DNA of 64,000 nucleotides from Corbicula japonica (lineage: Eukaryota > Mollusca > Bivalvia > Venerida > Cyrenidae). Below are positions 44,329 through 56,500 of the stretch, piece after piece; position 1 is the stretch's first letter, and the number at the start of each line of letters is the position of its first letter. A program made the position numbers and the translations under genes. The DNA lies in the NCBI GenBank assembly GCA_038501625.1, contig JAZAYU010000013.1, positions 5,332,001-5,396,000 of the forward strand. Reading direction: 5' to 3'. The notes under the pieces are model-generated. The model was not told where the DNA came from and made no database searches. It saw only the letters and a list, made by a program, of their open reading frames with translations.

Positions 44329-44416
44329 GTACTTTTGATCACATTTATGGAGTTGTTTTTTCTAGTTTTTGGATAACTAGAAAAAAAAACAACTCCATAA
44401 ATGTGATAAAAAGTAC
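44329..44416. repeat. Near-perfect hairpin
   Basis: Arms of 38 and 41 bases (GTACTTTTGATCACATTTAT... and its complement) around a nine-base TTTTTGGAT-type loop. The only differences are one mismatch and the length of the A/T run. No element flanks were identified. Confidence 0.8.
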
Positions 44417-44419
44417 CCC

Positions 44420-46145
44420 TGTGGTTAATCATATGTTTGGAAATGGGATGAAAAAAGCTATTCGTGGGTCTTCACTGGGTTTTAATATTCAAATAGATAT
44501 GCAAACAGTAAAATAAATTAATAAAATCATACAGGTCGTAAAATAAACAATGATCATAACTGTTTTCGGAACGCAAGTAAAATTTAACAAAATTCCTAAT
44601 TATATTGACAAAATCAAACAATTAAGTATGATAAATCTGTAAATCGAAGACCTATTTGATTTTATTCAAACATGTTTTCCTACTAGCAAGACGAGCAATG
44701 GTATATCTTAAAACGGCAGAAAAGTGGAACATGTTGTATTCAATTGTAAATAAATCTTAGTAATATATTAATTTATTTACTTCTGAAATTGAAATGTTCA
44801 AATAACAGTTGAACTACCAATTGCACTCGGCTAATGATAAGCAAACTCAATTGCCTTTTACTAACATTTTCTCAACATATCTCAATCTCTTTAAAACAGC
44901 AAGAAAATATATTGCATATTATGTCAATATGGAGCAAAAGAATGGAATGTAACAGTATTGAAAATCGTGCAATTGACAATTGGATCGGAAGCGGACCGCA
45001 AACCGATCACATTAGAAGCACAGTGCAAAAGCAATCTAAAAGGAAAAGGAATGTATTCGAAACGTAAAATACAAAAAAAGTTATATTATGTTATTTATAT
45101 AGAAATAAATTTGTTAATATGTTATTTATACATGAAGTTATAAACGAATGATTCTTAAATAGTTACTTTTGACGTTTCATCTTGACTTTGACTGTAAGGT
45201 CGTGTACATTGTGTGACTCGTCTTTATTTTATAATACTATTTAGAATTTAATGATTGACTGCACAAAACAAACTCCAGTTGATTATTTAATACCATCTTG
45301 CAAATTTTTTTATTGTAACTAATAACATCATCAAAAACAAATCTCGTTCAACACATACAGTAGTTTGGCAGTTGATTATTTAATACCATCTTGCAAATTT
45401 TTTTATTGTAACTAATAACATCATCAAAAACAAATCTCGTTCAACACATACAGTAGTTTGGCAATTTTATGATATCAACAAGATGACTGTAAATGACGCC
45501 ATTTGTATACTTTATCGTACTTTATAATATGATCCTGCTTTTTATTTGATAAGTATTATTGGACTACTTTCGAACAAACATACTGAAAAAAACATAATGT
45601 AGTCGCGTAGGTTAACAATGCTATCGTGTAATAGTACGTTTAATAATTTCCGTAAGTGCAAAATTCAATAAAATAAACATAATATGAGAAATGTCTAAAA
45701 TAATCAAAAAGATGCAGTATGACGATCATTAACAAACTCATGTTTTGTTCTGGGTTGCTATACATATTAAATGTACCTGAACATACAAGCTGAGGGAATG
45801 CAAATTAATTTCTTGTTGAAAAAAAGTTAAAAAAAATATTTTTTCGGGAAAAACTTTGAACAAAGTTCCAGCGCGGCATCGCTATCCTCCGACATGATTT
45901 AAATATCAATAATCAACAGTATGTTGAATTAAATATGGGATCATGTATTATTAGTTCAAGCTGTAAGGCATTTGCGTCATTTTATATTAGAAGCTAATGG
46001 AATTTATGAGACATACTTCCAACACACTGCCTTAAATGTCCACCAGATAAAACAATAGACAAGTGTTAATCATAGATGTTTCTCATAAATGCCAAATGTT
46101 ATACACACAGATAAAAAGGACATCACGTCGGACGAAGTCTCGTAT
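44420..46145. other. AT-rich intergenic DNA
   Basis: No gene recognised. It contains the 93-bp duplication listed separately, and a short minus-strand frame near 45.89 kb (ATGTCGGAGGATAGCGATGC) that I could not extend or assign. Confidence 0.45.
45276..45461. repeat. 93-bp direct tandem duplication
   Basis: Two essentially identical adjacent copies, starting CCAGTTGATTATTTAATACC and GCAGTTGATTATTTAATACC. Their identity suggests a recent event or an assembly duplication. Confidence 0.9.
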
Positions 46146-46147
46146 AA

Positions 46148-46325
46148 AAAGGGAAACATGCATATTAGGAATAGCCACACTAAAAAAGCCTTCACGCACA
46201 GCCAAAAGGCGGGAAAGAAAAAAAGAGCATGGGTATATAAAAATAGACGCAACAGGAACGTGCAAAGCTACCGAACACGACAAATATGCAACTATTGCAA
46301 GTGCAAGCTCGGTTTGATTACGTCT
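46148..46325 (-). mobile_element. Family A/C composite repeat
   Basis: Starts as a family A end (CATGCATATTAGGAATAGCC, AAAGAGCATGGGTATA) and passes into ACCGAACACGACAAATATGC and CTCGGTTTGATTA, phrases found beside family C at 55.59-55.64 kb. Confidence 0.5.
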
Positions 46326-46329
46326 ATTA

Positions 46330-47370
46330 AGCCACGCGAATTATTGTAATGTAGTGCGTTAAGTTTTTACAAAGTTCTCGGGGTGAAACAACACGAACAC
46401 TTGTCAAGTTTAAAAATTACTTTATATCTGTAAGCTTTATACGGTTTATATTTTGCTAAAACCAACTTTTTAATACATAAACCGTTTTTTTCTTATAAGT
46501 ATAAATTCTCTAAATAAACTTCCAAGTGTCATTAAAATAATCTTGTTCAAATTAGTAATTTAGCCATGAGACTAACACACAATCCTCCTCCAGGCCTTTT
46601 CTGGCCAGTACCTGGCCTGTTCTGGCCGTTTTGTTCAAACTATTTAGGTTAATATCTGGTTTTTATATCCTACACCAGTGACTGTGCTCGTAGACGTATT
46701 AATTAATAACTGTATTTTCGTTATACCAAAATGACAGTTTGACCTAAGGAACTTACTTTATATCTGTAAAACGACATAATTTTCTTTAATTAAAACAAAA
46801 TCGAGTACATGTTAATGGTGAAAATAAGAAATTGACATGTGGCTAAAATATTTTGACAGATGTAATTCGTACTCAAAATGTTTGATGTTATCTAGAAAAG
46901 AATATAAGAACAAGGCCCTAAAATAAATCTTTATAATATAAATGTATAACACCTTCTTTGTTGGTAAATTATTATCAAAATTTCCCTATTCCAATACATT
47001 ATATGTCAGAATACTATATCATTCTACCCTTGATACTAAACTAATACATGTATTTCAAGACTCTAGTCATTATTTTAATAACGGTAGAAATAATTAGCAT
47101 AATAAGAATTTTGAGAACCATGCCTCTCCTACAAAAATTAACAAGGACGACGTGAAGTATATGTTATAAGATGTTTGCGTCATATAACAGTCAGCCACGT
47201 GAAATACACGACACGATAATATACACTATCCAGAAAATAAGTTGAAAGTTTCCTGTCAATATCTTGCAAAATGTACAAATAATTTCTTTCACCTAAATTT
47301 TAAGAAACGAAATCTGTCCCCAACCAATATATAATGAACTGAGCCATGCGAAAAATCTAAACGTTATGCC
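46330..47370. other. AT-rich intergenic DNA
   Basis: No gene recognised; a small CTGGCC-rich patch lies at about 46.60 kb. Confidence 0.45.
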
Positions 47371-48707
47371 TAAAGCCCCGGTCAAAACCCATCGTACTTG
47401 CAAATGCGTGCTGTCTACGTGCATAAACGTGGCCAAATTCAGGGATCCGTACGTGATGTGTACCGCCTCCGTATGGATTTGAGCACGCAGAGACGCCGTA
47501 GCAAAACATTCTCTGCGTTCGAGCTGTAGACGGGCTACGGATTCACCACCAGTACGGGTGACGTGCGTGTCCTGTACGTCTACGAGCTAATTACGCACTG
47601 CCTTCGAGAGTCTTTGCATGGTCATTGCTTCGTCAGTTCGACTGTTCAAAACGCGCACAGTACTCAGGCGGACCTTACAGAGCAAGTAAGGTGTGCGCAC
47701 GGACATCTGTGGTATATAAAATATATAATAGGACGATAGGTCGTCCTTATACACTCACCCAAAGTTCTAATTGGTCACTTTTTGTCCGTATTTTTCTATT
47801 AGAAAGACATTGAATTCACTCTTTATTGATGATCATATGCTAACAACAGTCTTCAACTTAAGCTTTAATCTTGAAATAATTGACTTTGGAGCAGTTTGGC
47901 GAGAGTTATCCTTAATTTTGCTAAAAATGCATTTCTTGCATAAAAAGGTCAAGAAAACAGCAATTTGCTCTTAATTTCTTGATTTTTTTTTCATATGACT
48001 CCTCATTAGTAGGAAAAACATAAAACCTTATTAATCAACAGCACATTTGTTTAAATAAATCCCCTCTAAAATATCCAATTTTAAAATTACCTCCCTTTCA
48101 ATTAAAGACTGTTCTAATTTTGACCCTGCGGTGTAAGTTTATGGTATTGGATTCATTTTAGAAAACAATCAATAAAGATTAAAAACTTTAAGACATTAGA
48201 TAATTAATTCCAAGACAAAACAGTTCTTTCTACAACCTCTCTTGACGTAGGGAAGAAACGAAACTAGCATGCATTGTAAACATACACAATTGATGACCAA
48301 TTAGAACTTTGGTTGAGTGTATATATCACCCAACAGCGACCGAAATAAAGCCACTTTCACCGCACTTGCACGCAATTACAACGTTCGAGCGAGTAAGAAC
48401 ACTGTACGTGAGCAGTGCATGTAAGTACTGCCTCCGTACGTTAACATGGAAATCGCACGGAGATATTGCGTTGTAAGCACGTTGTCAGCACGCACAACTC
48501 ACTTACCAATTACGCAACGTACGATTCATGCAACCGCTTACCCCTAGATGTGGCGTGCGGGCCACATACACACACCTTGCGCAACCGTGAGTGTGACGTG
48601 CTTCCTCTCTGCTTTTGCCACGTCTGACCCAAAAACGCCGCGAACGTGACCTCCGCAGAACACGTACGGACAAAAAAGATGCACGGCGGGTTGTGACAGG
48701 GGCTTTA
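47371..48707. mobile_element. Inverted-repeat DNA transposon derivative with CpG-rich arms, 1.34 kb
   Basis: The ends TAAAGCCCCGGTCAAAACCC and GGGTTGTGACAGGGGCTTTA are inverted (two mismatches), with TA at each edge. A second inverted pair lies inside: ACACTCACCCAAAGTTCTAA (about 47.75 kb) and TTAGAACTTTGGTTGAGTGT (about 48.30 kb). The arms are rich in ACGT and CGTACG, far above the local background. The centre is AT-rich with no transposase. Confidence 0.7.
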
Positions 48708-48911
48708 ACATAAGTTTACAGTTTTAGTGAGTATCTTGAAAATCGTAAAAGAAGTTTTAAACAAATTTTAAGTTTATCCAAAGGTCGTTTTGCTGTAGAA
48801 AACTATGGTCATTTGATAACTGCAGTTAATGCTCCGGGACACAGGTCGTAACCGTGACAACAAAAGTTAAACATCATTTATACACGATCGTAAAATGTCT
48901 TTGCAACTCGT

Positions 48912-49238
48912 TAAGGCCGCTATTTCATTGTTCCGTGATGCGCGATCCGTGTCCGTGTCCGCGATTTTTCACTCACCAAAGATATCGTTGGGTATATTCC
49001 ATACCTCCGTGTCCGTTCCGCGTCCGCGTCCGTGTCCGCGATTTTTCACTCACCAAAGATAACGTAGGGTATATTCCATACCTCCGTGTCCGTTCCGCGT
49101 CCGCGTCCGTGTCCGTGATTTTTCACTCACTAAAGATAACGTTGGGTTTATTCCATACCTCCGTGTCCGTTCCACGTCGCGGACACGAACACGGACGCGG
49201 AACGGACACGTACACGGAGGTATGGAATAGCGGCCTTA
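48912..49238. mobile_element. Miniature inverted-repeat element with a 77-bp internal array
   Basis: The ends TAAGGCCGCTATT and AATAGCGGCCTTA are inverted. Inside are three copies, at a 77-base period, of a unit containing GATTTTTCACTCACCAAAGA and CATACCTCCGTGTCCG. An inverted run of the same words leads to the right end. Because 77 is not a multiple of 3, the open frame across it is not a conserved protein. Confidence 0.75.
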
Positions 49239-49239
49239 T

Positions 49240-50365
49240 ACCTTAATCGGCTTTGTAGGTTTCCCCTTTTTGCGGCATTTAAAAGTTATTAATTTAAAAG
49301 CTCTTGTTCTGTCGTTCAATGCGCAACATGTTATTATTGCTGACATTGTACTGTTATTGAAATTTATTTACATATAGTTTTAAATGTACATGAATAATAA
49401 AAGCTCTACTGGATAAATTGTATGTTCTGCTATAGGATCATAGAACCAAATAGTGTTATAGTTCGAACAGATATGCATATGCAAGCAGTGACACATTCGA
49501 AGATCATATAATTTAACAAAGAATATTAACTGCTTTCAGAATTTAAATTAAACTTAACGAAATCAAATTAAATAGACAGAAAATATTAGAGCAGTATCGA
49601 CTTCCTATTATGTTAGTTGAATACCATGTATTTGCCTATTTTCAAAATGAACCATAATTTACTTTGAAAAAGTAAACAAGGTGGCGCATGTAATATTCAA
49701 TTTACTGCCAAAAGAGCTATACATTTTTATAATAGCAAAAGTATTGTGTGCAGATCTCGATATTTTATTTCGGACTGAAGAAACTGCTATTATCACAGTT
49801 GGATATCACAACGAGCTAAAATTTAACTGTCTTGACCTACAAAATTAATGAAGGCTTGATCGAAATCATCACTTAACCCGAGTATGTTTGCTATTTAATA
49901 AATGCGCATAAACAGACTAAATGACTCCGATTCTGCAATTATATTTTTATTTGCCTTTTGTGTTGGTCTTTGAAGAACCGTTTTTTTTTGGGTATATTTT
50001 TAAGAGATTGAGCTGAGGTTGCATGCCACTTCAGTTATCATTAAATCACAGCAACGTCTCTGTCTCAAAGTTGGACACCGTTTTAATTTCATTTCCAATG
50101 CTGTTCAAATATTTTGATTATTTATTTATGATCAAGCACATCTGAACACATTAAAATTTACTATTTAAGACTAACAGAATAAAAATTTCCAAAACCTAGA
50201 TAGTTTAATTAAAACACATCATCTTAAAACAACTTTTATTTAAAAAAAATAACTAGAAAACGGTTTTAGAAGCACTGACTATCCGGAAATGCTACATGTA
50301 TCATGCGTCAGTTACGATACAAATTGAAACTATAAATTTCTTCGTACTAAGTATTTCGTCTTTCC
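49240..50365. other. AT-rich intergenic DNA
   Basis: Nothing recognised beyond short chance frames. Confidence 0.45.
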
Positions 50366-50369
50366 ATTA

Positions 50370-50765
50370 GTTGTTTCTTTGGCGTTGTCTGTGATAAGCA
50401 GGATTTATATTCTCAGATCCCCTGTCAAAAATCTATTCTGTTTTGTTCCGCCCATTGTTTTCTCGTTTAGGGCATACTCATTCTTTTATCTGGGGACCAT
50501 ACGTTGCTTAACATGGAATGGTAGTAATTTAAAATACCGCATTGAAGGATCCATGTTTACCGTCGTACGCACTCATCGTTTGGGATGGATCAAAATTGTA
50601 CTGTTCATTGAGGTAAAAATTTAGTTGTGCTCAACCCGGGGCTATTCGGCATGGGCAGTAAAATGCATTTCCATTCGTACTATCCATGAACAGGCTCAAT
50701 CAAACCGAGCCTGCAATATTTTCATTCTTGTTCGGTGGTTCAAAGTTCCCTTTTCATCTATTCTA
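50370..50765 (+). repeat. Family C dispersed repeat, longest forward copy
   Basis: Includes AGGATTTATATTCTCAGATC, CCTGTCAAAAATCTATTCTG, GGGATGGATCAAAATTGTAC and AACAGGCTCAATCAAACCGA. It is mirrored by 55625-55955 and partly by 4.7 and 57.8 kb. Confidence 0.7.
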
Positions 50766-50997
50766 GACATAAAATAATAAGGAAGTTTAGCTTTATTTAA
50801 TGTTTGATATTCAAACTTCAAAAAGGACTTTGATCTGTACTATGCTTTCATTCATCGCGTAGTACAAACGAAATGTTGAAATATCGCGATAATTAATATT
50901 TTAGGAAAGCATGCACGCATTTTTCATTAGTTGAAAAAAATTTGGTACTTCGTTAAACGATACGAGATAAATTTCTGTTGTTTTTTTCTGAAGCGCT

Positions 50998-51120
50998 TGC
51001 GTGTTAACCCTTTACTCCGTGGTATGCGACTTTATCGCAGGGGACAACAGTGCAGATAAAGTCAGCTTCCAATTCTGTGCATTCAGATCAAGATCTACAA
51101 TGTTCATATTCCGATTTAGA
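50998..51120 (+). repeat. Dispersed repeat fragment (TTAACCCTTTAC type)
   Basis: GTTAACCCTTTACTCCGTGG, ACAGTGCAGATAAAGTCAGC and CAGATCAAGATCTACAATGT match the style of a dispersed repeat I recall from bivalve genomes. This is a recollection, not an alignment. Confidence 0.35.
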
Positions 51121-51839
51121 TTCATAGGGTACTTTTCTGATGAAGAAGCGACCAGAGTAGATCCAGCCGATACATCCATCCAAATGTGAAAACAGGCGTA
51201 TCGATGGAGCGAAATAACAGTTGGTTCGTTTTTATTGGTTTGATAAGGAAAACGAAACAATGGATTATATAACATAAAGCGTTCTTATAATGTTACTACA
51301 GCTTATAAATTGTGTACTTAAGCGGTGCCAGTAGCCGAAAGTGGCTCGGCTTGGCATGCACACACGTCCTTACGTTCCTCAATGTAAGATCACGGCTTAT
51401 AATTAATGCGTGTTACTAAAATGTTTAAGTGGCATATTATATATTAAACGTTTTTTTAGCGACATTTTATAAAAAAGGTCAAAGTTTAATAAATAATCGC
51501 TTAAATAAACGTTAAACTCCACTAGATATGTGTGATTCCTATAATAATATAATTAAGAAATATTGATTACAGCTAATATGAAAGCAAGTAATACATGCAA
51601 ATTGTAAATTATAATTACGTGAAATATAACAAATTCTATAGGAAACAAACAAGAAACAGTAACAAATAGCTTTGCAAAGTAGTGTGATTTTGGTTTTATC
51701 GCTCACTTTCAAGTTTCTTTCACAGAAAGTAGATATAATTTATAAACAAATATAGGTAAGAGACATTTCTCTAACAAAGCGTATACAACATGTATATCGA
51801 AACAAAAGTCACTCAACATAAACACATAGTAAATACGAA

Positions 51840-52017
51840 CAGTGAAACCCCGCTATTAAGACCACCAGTTAGACTGGGAAAAAGTGGTCTTATTAGTGGG
51901 GTGGCCTTAATATAGGGGTAGAAAATAGTGCAAAACTATAAAATGGTACATCCAAATAGTGGTCTTATTAGCGAGGTGGTCTTAATTTCGGGGAGGTCTT
52001 AATAAGGAGTTTTACTG
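51840..52017. mobile_element. Miniature inverted-repeat element (AGACCACC type)
   Basis: The left end CAGTGAAACCCCGCTATTAA and the right end read in reverse, CAGTAAAACTCCTTATTAAG, are alike. Inside, AGTGGTCTTATTAG and GTGGTCTTAAT phrases repeat in both directions. The CAGTRAAACYCC ends recall pogo/Tigger-type MITEs; TA duplication is visible only on the right. Confidence 0.65.
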
Positions 52018-52136
52018 TACATCCCATTAAATACGATGTTAACCAAAACTTATAAAAAGAAGAAAAAAAGAAACAAACAGCATGATATGCACAACCTATG
52101 CATGATAAGTGTTTATAGTAATCACAATGTATGCTA

Positions 52137-52369
52137 ATGGACAAAAGTCTTGTCCGGTAGGAAGATTCGAACTTTTTGCATGTCAATTTTCAACACATTA
52201 CTCTACCAGCAGTAATGGCTCAGATTCTGAAATTCCTTTTCCATTGAATGCATAAAAATGTCCTCATTCTCTTAATACCTAATTCATGCTGATAGAGCAA
52301 TGTGGATTTTAGATTTCACGCTTTTAAAAGATATTTCGGAAAACCATACCGGACAAGACTTTTGTCCAT
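52137..52369. mobile_element. Miniature inverted-repeat element with a tRNA-like core
   Basis: The ends ATGGACAAAAGTCTTGTCCG and CGGACAAGACTTTTGTCCAT are inverted, and each end is itself nearly palindromic (GGACAA...TTGTCC). On the minus strand just inside the left end are GCTGGTAGAGTAA and AGTTCGAATCTTCC, resembling A- and B-boxes. Confidence 0.65.
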
Positions 52370-52764
52370 AAGTATATATACATCAATGATATAACATGAA
52401 TTGATGTCTTTTCACTTGGGTTCACCTTTCAGAATGCAGCTGTTTCTGTCATGATTGATCGGTAGAATCTAACCGCATTTTTGCAGTATCTTCCGAAAAC
52501 AATTAAATGAGAAATGTTAATAACAATAAGAATGCAACCTTCTAACACTTCAAGCAACTTAACATTTTGGTACAAACAAGTTCATTCAATTTTACATCGC
52601 ACAATATTATCAATTATTTAAACTAGTGGAAACAGGTTTACACGGTCGGTTCTCGCTCTAAGAAAGATTCTCGAACAACAAGCCTACATTCCCTCACTGA
52701 AAAATAGCTAATCAGATCAACATTTTATGGTAGAACATGTTAACTAGATCACCTATTTAAGTAT

Positions 52765-52835
52765 TACAGTAGCGTTGGAGTATTCCCGTACATTCAATCA
52801 GTGCCGTTATTTTGACGGATTGGCACTAAACATTG
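52765..52835 (+). mobile_element. SINE body fragment
   Basis: CAGTAGCGTTGGAGTATTCC and CGTACATTCAATCAGTGCCG match the body of the SINE at 1.68-1.75 kb. Confidence 0.4.
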
Positions 52836-53492
52836 TAGACCAGCATATACTTATTTCAGGTATGAGTTGCTTTGGTATATTGTTCATGTATTTCAGAGTT
52901 CTCATGCAAATGGTTTTTCTTTTGTTTTAGTATGTGCTTGGTAATTAGAACATGAATTATACTAAATTGAGCTTGCAAACATTTACTACATCCATAGCTA
53001 AATACATTTAATAACTAAAATCTAGGTGGCAATAAGTATTTCCCCCAAAATTAATTTTTTGAAATTTTAGCCTTTTTTCGCCATTTCCAATGTTTGCGAC
53101 CTCTTAAAGTCTCTATGTGGATAGGTCCAACTGATGTAACGCCTCGTGAAGAGGATTCGGCTCAAATCTAACCTCTAGAACTACATCAAATTCCTTCAGA
53201 ATTGGCCATTATTTGAAATGAATATATTCAAGTTATTCTCAGTGATAACAATCAATACGAGAAATAAGTAAGAAAACTCCACGAAAAATTAAAACAAAAA
53301 CATCATTTTACATGGGAGTAAAATGCATCTTTAAATGTTCACAAGTTTCTGTTGATGACTTTGTCTTACATACGGGTGTAATTATCTTCCAGTTGTTAAA
53401 TGTAGGCACTAGATAAACAGATTATGTAGAAGTCCAGATGTGAAATACGTGGAGTTCTTGTGTATGTCTCACTTGTATCGACGTTCTTTCAG

Positions 53493-53518
53493 TTACATAT
53501 AATGAAAACCTGTCGATT
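53493..53518 (-). CDS. M2 last coding exon (homologue of M1 exon 8)
   Basis: Acceptor TTTTATTTCAG, then E-S-T-G-F-H-Y-M and TAA; 26 nt, as in M1. Confidence 0.72.
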
Positions 53519-56500
53519 CTGAAATAAAATGAAAAACAATTAGGATTTTACAAAATGGAAGTCCAACAGTTATTTTAGCCCTCACTCTTATTTTTAATTA
53601 TTCAGACTAGTGTGGTTCTATTTTAATTCGGGGATAGCCAAGCAACGCGCTCGAAAGGCGATTCGGAGGCTTTGCCCGCCTATAGGTTATGCTTAGGCAG
53701 CGTGTGTTTAGTGGGAAATTGTCAATTTTAAAAATGAAAATAAATACCCGCCCGACCAAACTTTAGCATACTTTTTCCTTGCGCCATCTTGAATTTTGAA
53801 GTCCGATCTACGCTAAAGTAAAGAGTACGAACGTTACCTGTATTATTCGTCTCTAGACTCATTCTACCTAAGATTTAGACTCTTTTACAGTAGATAAACA
53901 CGAAAAGACGACAGTCACCTAAATTAAATACATGTATCGTAAAATAGTATAATATAACAAGATAATTAAGAACTTGCAAAATTCGTATTTACTGAATTCT
54001 TAAATAATTAATTGGTATTTGAGTTTCAGAACATCAAGAATGTCTGTTTTTTTTTTAATGAATGTTTGCATTGCCATAATGGTTTCCACAGTTAATCTAA
54101 AGAACCAAATTCTTATAAAGACCCATTTTTAAATTGTATAAATATGGACATCACATAGACTGTTTAAAAATGAATAGAAAAGTGAAAAAATAGTGAAAAA
54201 TTAAAGTTTATAAAATGTCCAAACTGGTTACCCCATATTTGTGCATATTGAAACTTAGTAAAGAAATGAAAAGATTTTCGAAATCGATCAATTTGATGCT
54301 GAGATATTGTCATTTTAGCTATTTCAGTAAATGCCAAATAAAGTGAAATAAATGTAAAGAATTTAAGTTCATAAAAAGTCCAAACTGGTTGATTCATTTG
54401 TTTGTGCAGTCCTTTCTGTGATCAAAACCAATCAAGATATACTAATATGTGACAGAATATAAATATAATGGAGCTTTTAAATTATTTACCAAATTGAATA
54501 TTAAATAAATTACAAGACTTTCAATATAATTATGTGCTAAAATACAATTATAACTGTTTCTTATTTTTTTAAAGTGCATTTCTGTTAAAATTCATCTTGA
54601 AACTTCACAAAAAGTGCTTAAGAACTTGTAATATCGCATTAAGATAAAAATCATATCTTTTAGAAAGTGTGTCACACTCCTGACTAACACAGTGAAGTGC
54701 ACTTAATAATATTTCACTGAGGTCATTCATGGTTAATTTAATAAAACTTGACACAGACTTCCAGGAGAAATATGCTCTAGTATTCATGTAAGAGATATGT
54801 TGACAGAATATTGTAATATGTGCATAATGTCACACTCCCGACTAATTTCCGTGATATTTTCTCAAGGGATCTGCAGAAAAGTATAATTTCAATAGAACTG
54901 ATAATATTATAACACATGTAATTGCAGCTAAAAACATTAAAATTAACGACACACAAAACCTATCTTTTTTTATTATTAATCATAAAAGTCATACTAGTAT
55001 ATATTTATAAAGCATGGATGTATTGATTTTCTTAATGTTTTTTTTCTTATCTACCACGCTTGACTTTATGGCATAAATTTATAACTTGAAGTAATTTATG
55101 CTTAATGTTATCACTAGTTGATACCCAATAAATGCACCTTTCACTAAAACAATACTTGTGTAGTTTCCATCTTTTTGTAAAATGATGGTCTAAAGAAATA
55201 TGATTTTAAAACTGTCACACTTTTTTGTCACACTCCTGACATTTTTGCCAATTATTTTAGAATATTTGTTACGGTTGTTGCTATTTTAATGAAACTTCAC
55301 AAATCTTTAAAGGGCGTGATGAGACACCTCTGCAAAATAAGAAAATGGTAGTAACAATTTGCTGTTCATTTTATAGCAAGAACATCCAACTTAGCCATAT
55401 TTTTGGTATACACTTTTTCCCTTGACGTACTCCGTATATCATATCCTGTCTATGTATAGAGTCGAAAAACATATACATACCAACTGGGGTGAGGGACCTG
55501 TAATCTGAAAAAAAGATTAATAGTAAAGATCAACATTTCTTTACACGTTTTTACAAAAAATAGTGTGAATAGATGAAATGAAAGCTTTGAAAGTCACGGA
55601 ACACGACAAATATGAAATATTAAAGGCTAAGTTTGATTGAACCTGTTCATGGGCAGTAATGAAAACGCAAATTACTGCCCACGCCTCCTAGACACGGGTT
55701 GAGCGCAATTCAATATTTACACCAATAAACAGTACAATTTCGATCCATCACAAACTATGGTATGCATATGGCGGTGAACATGGAACCTTTAGTGCGGTAT
55801 TTTCAGATTAATACCATTCCATGTTCAGCGGCGTGTGGTATCCAGATAAAAGAATGGGTTTGCCCTAAACGAAAAAAAAAATTGGTGGAACTAAACAAAA
55901 TAGAATTTTGACAGGGGATCCAAGAATATAAATCCTGCATATCGCAGGCAACGCAAAATGCAAAATTCAAAAAGCAGGAGGTATGTCCTTGGAGTGATTG
56001 AACAATATCCTAATCTATATTGGCTGGGATATTGAAACCAGCAATGCTGTAATATTTTAAGTGAAAATAAATACCTTATATGAAGTTTATTTCGTTACGC
56101 TTTTTTCTGTTAAAAAGTACATGCTGTGTCATAACAATATTTAAAAAGTAAAATACTATGCATATCAGGTACTGCCACACTCAGAAAACACAGCCTCCTC
56201 AAACAGCCAAATTGTAGAGAGGAAAAGAGAACATGGGTTTATAAGAGGATCAATTTCAAATTTGACACCACAAACAATTAACGAAAAATTGAACCTTAGG
56301 AGTTACAGTCTTGCAACGGTCAGTGGTAAAATAATTGATCACTAGGGGTTTAAACCAGGTTCTAGGGTACACCAACCTCCCACATGCCCCAGCGATACTC
56401 AAATTAACAAAAGACACAAGTTGTCTTTTTGAATCCAATTACCGTAAAACAAATTTTATCGTTTCATTTGTATTATGACGACATTTCCATAACACTTACC

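Noticed and set aside
45870..45900. Possible start exon on the minus strand (MSEDSDAALELC)
   Set aside because: Only about 20 codons, no donor or downstream exon found.
48854..49246. 130-codon frame rich in Arg, Pro and Ser
   Set aside because: It crosses 77-bp repeats that shift frame each unit, so the repeated DNA gives different peptides.
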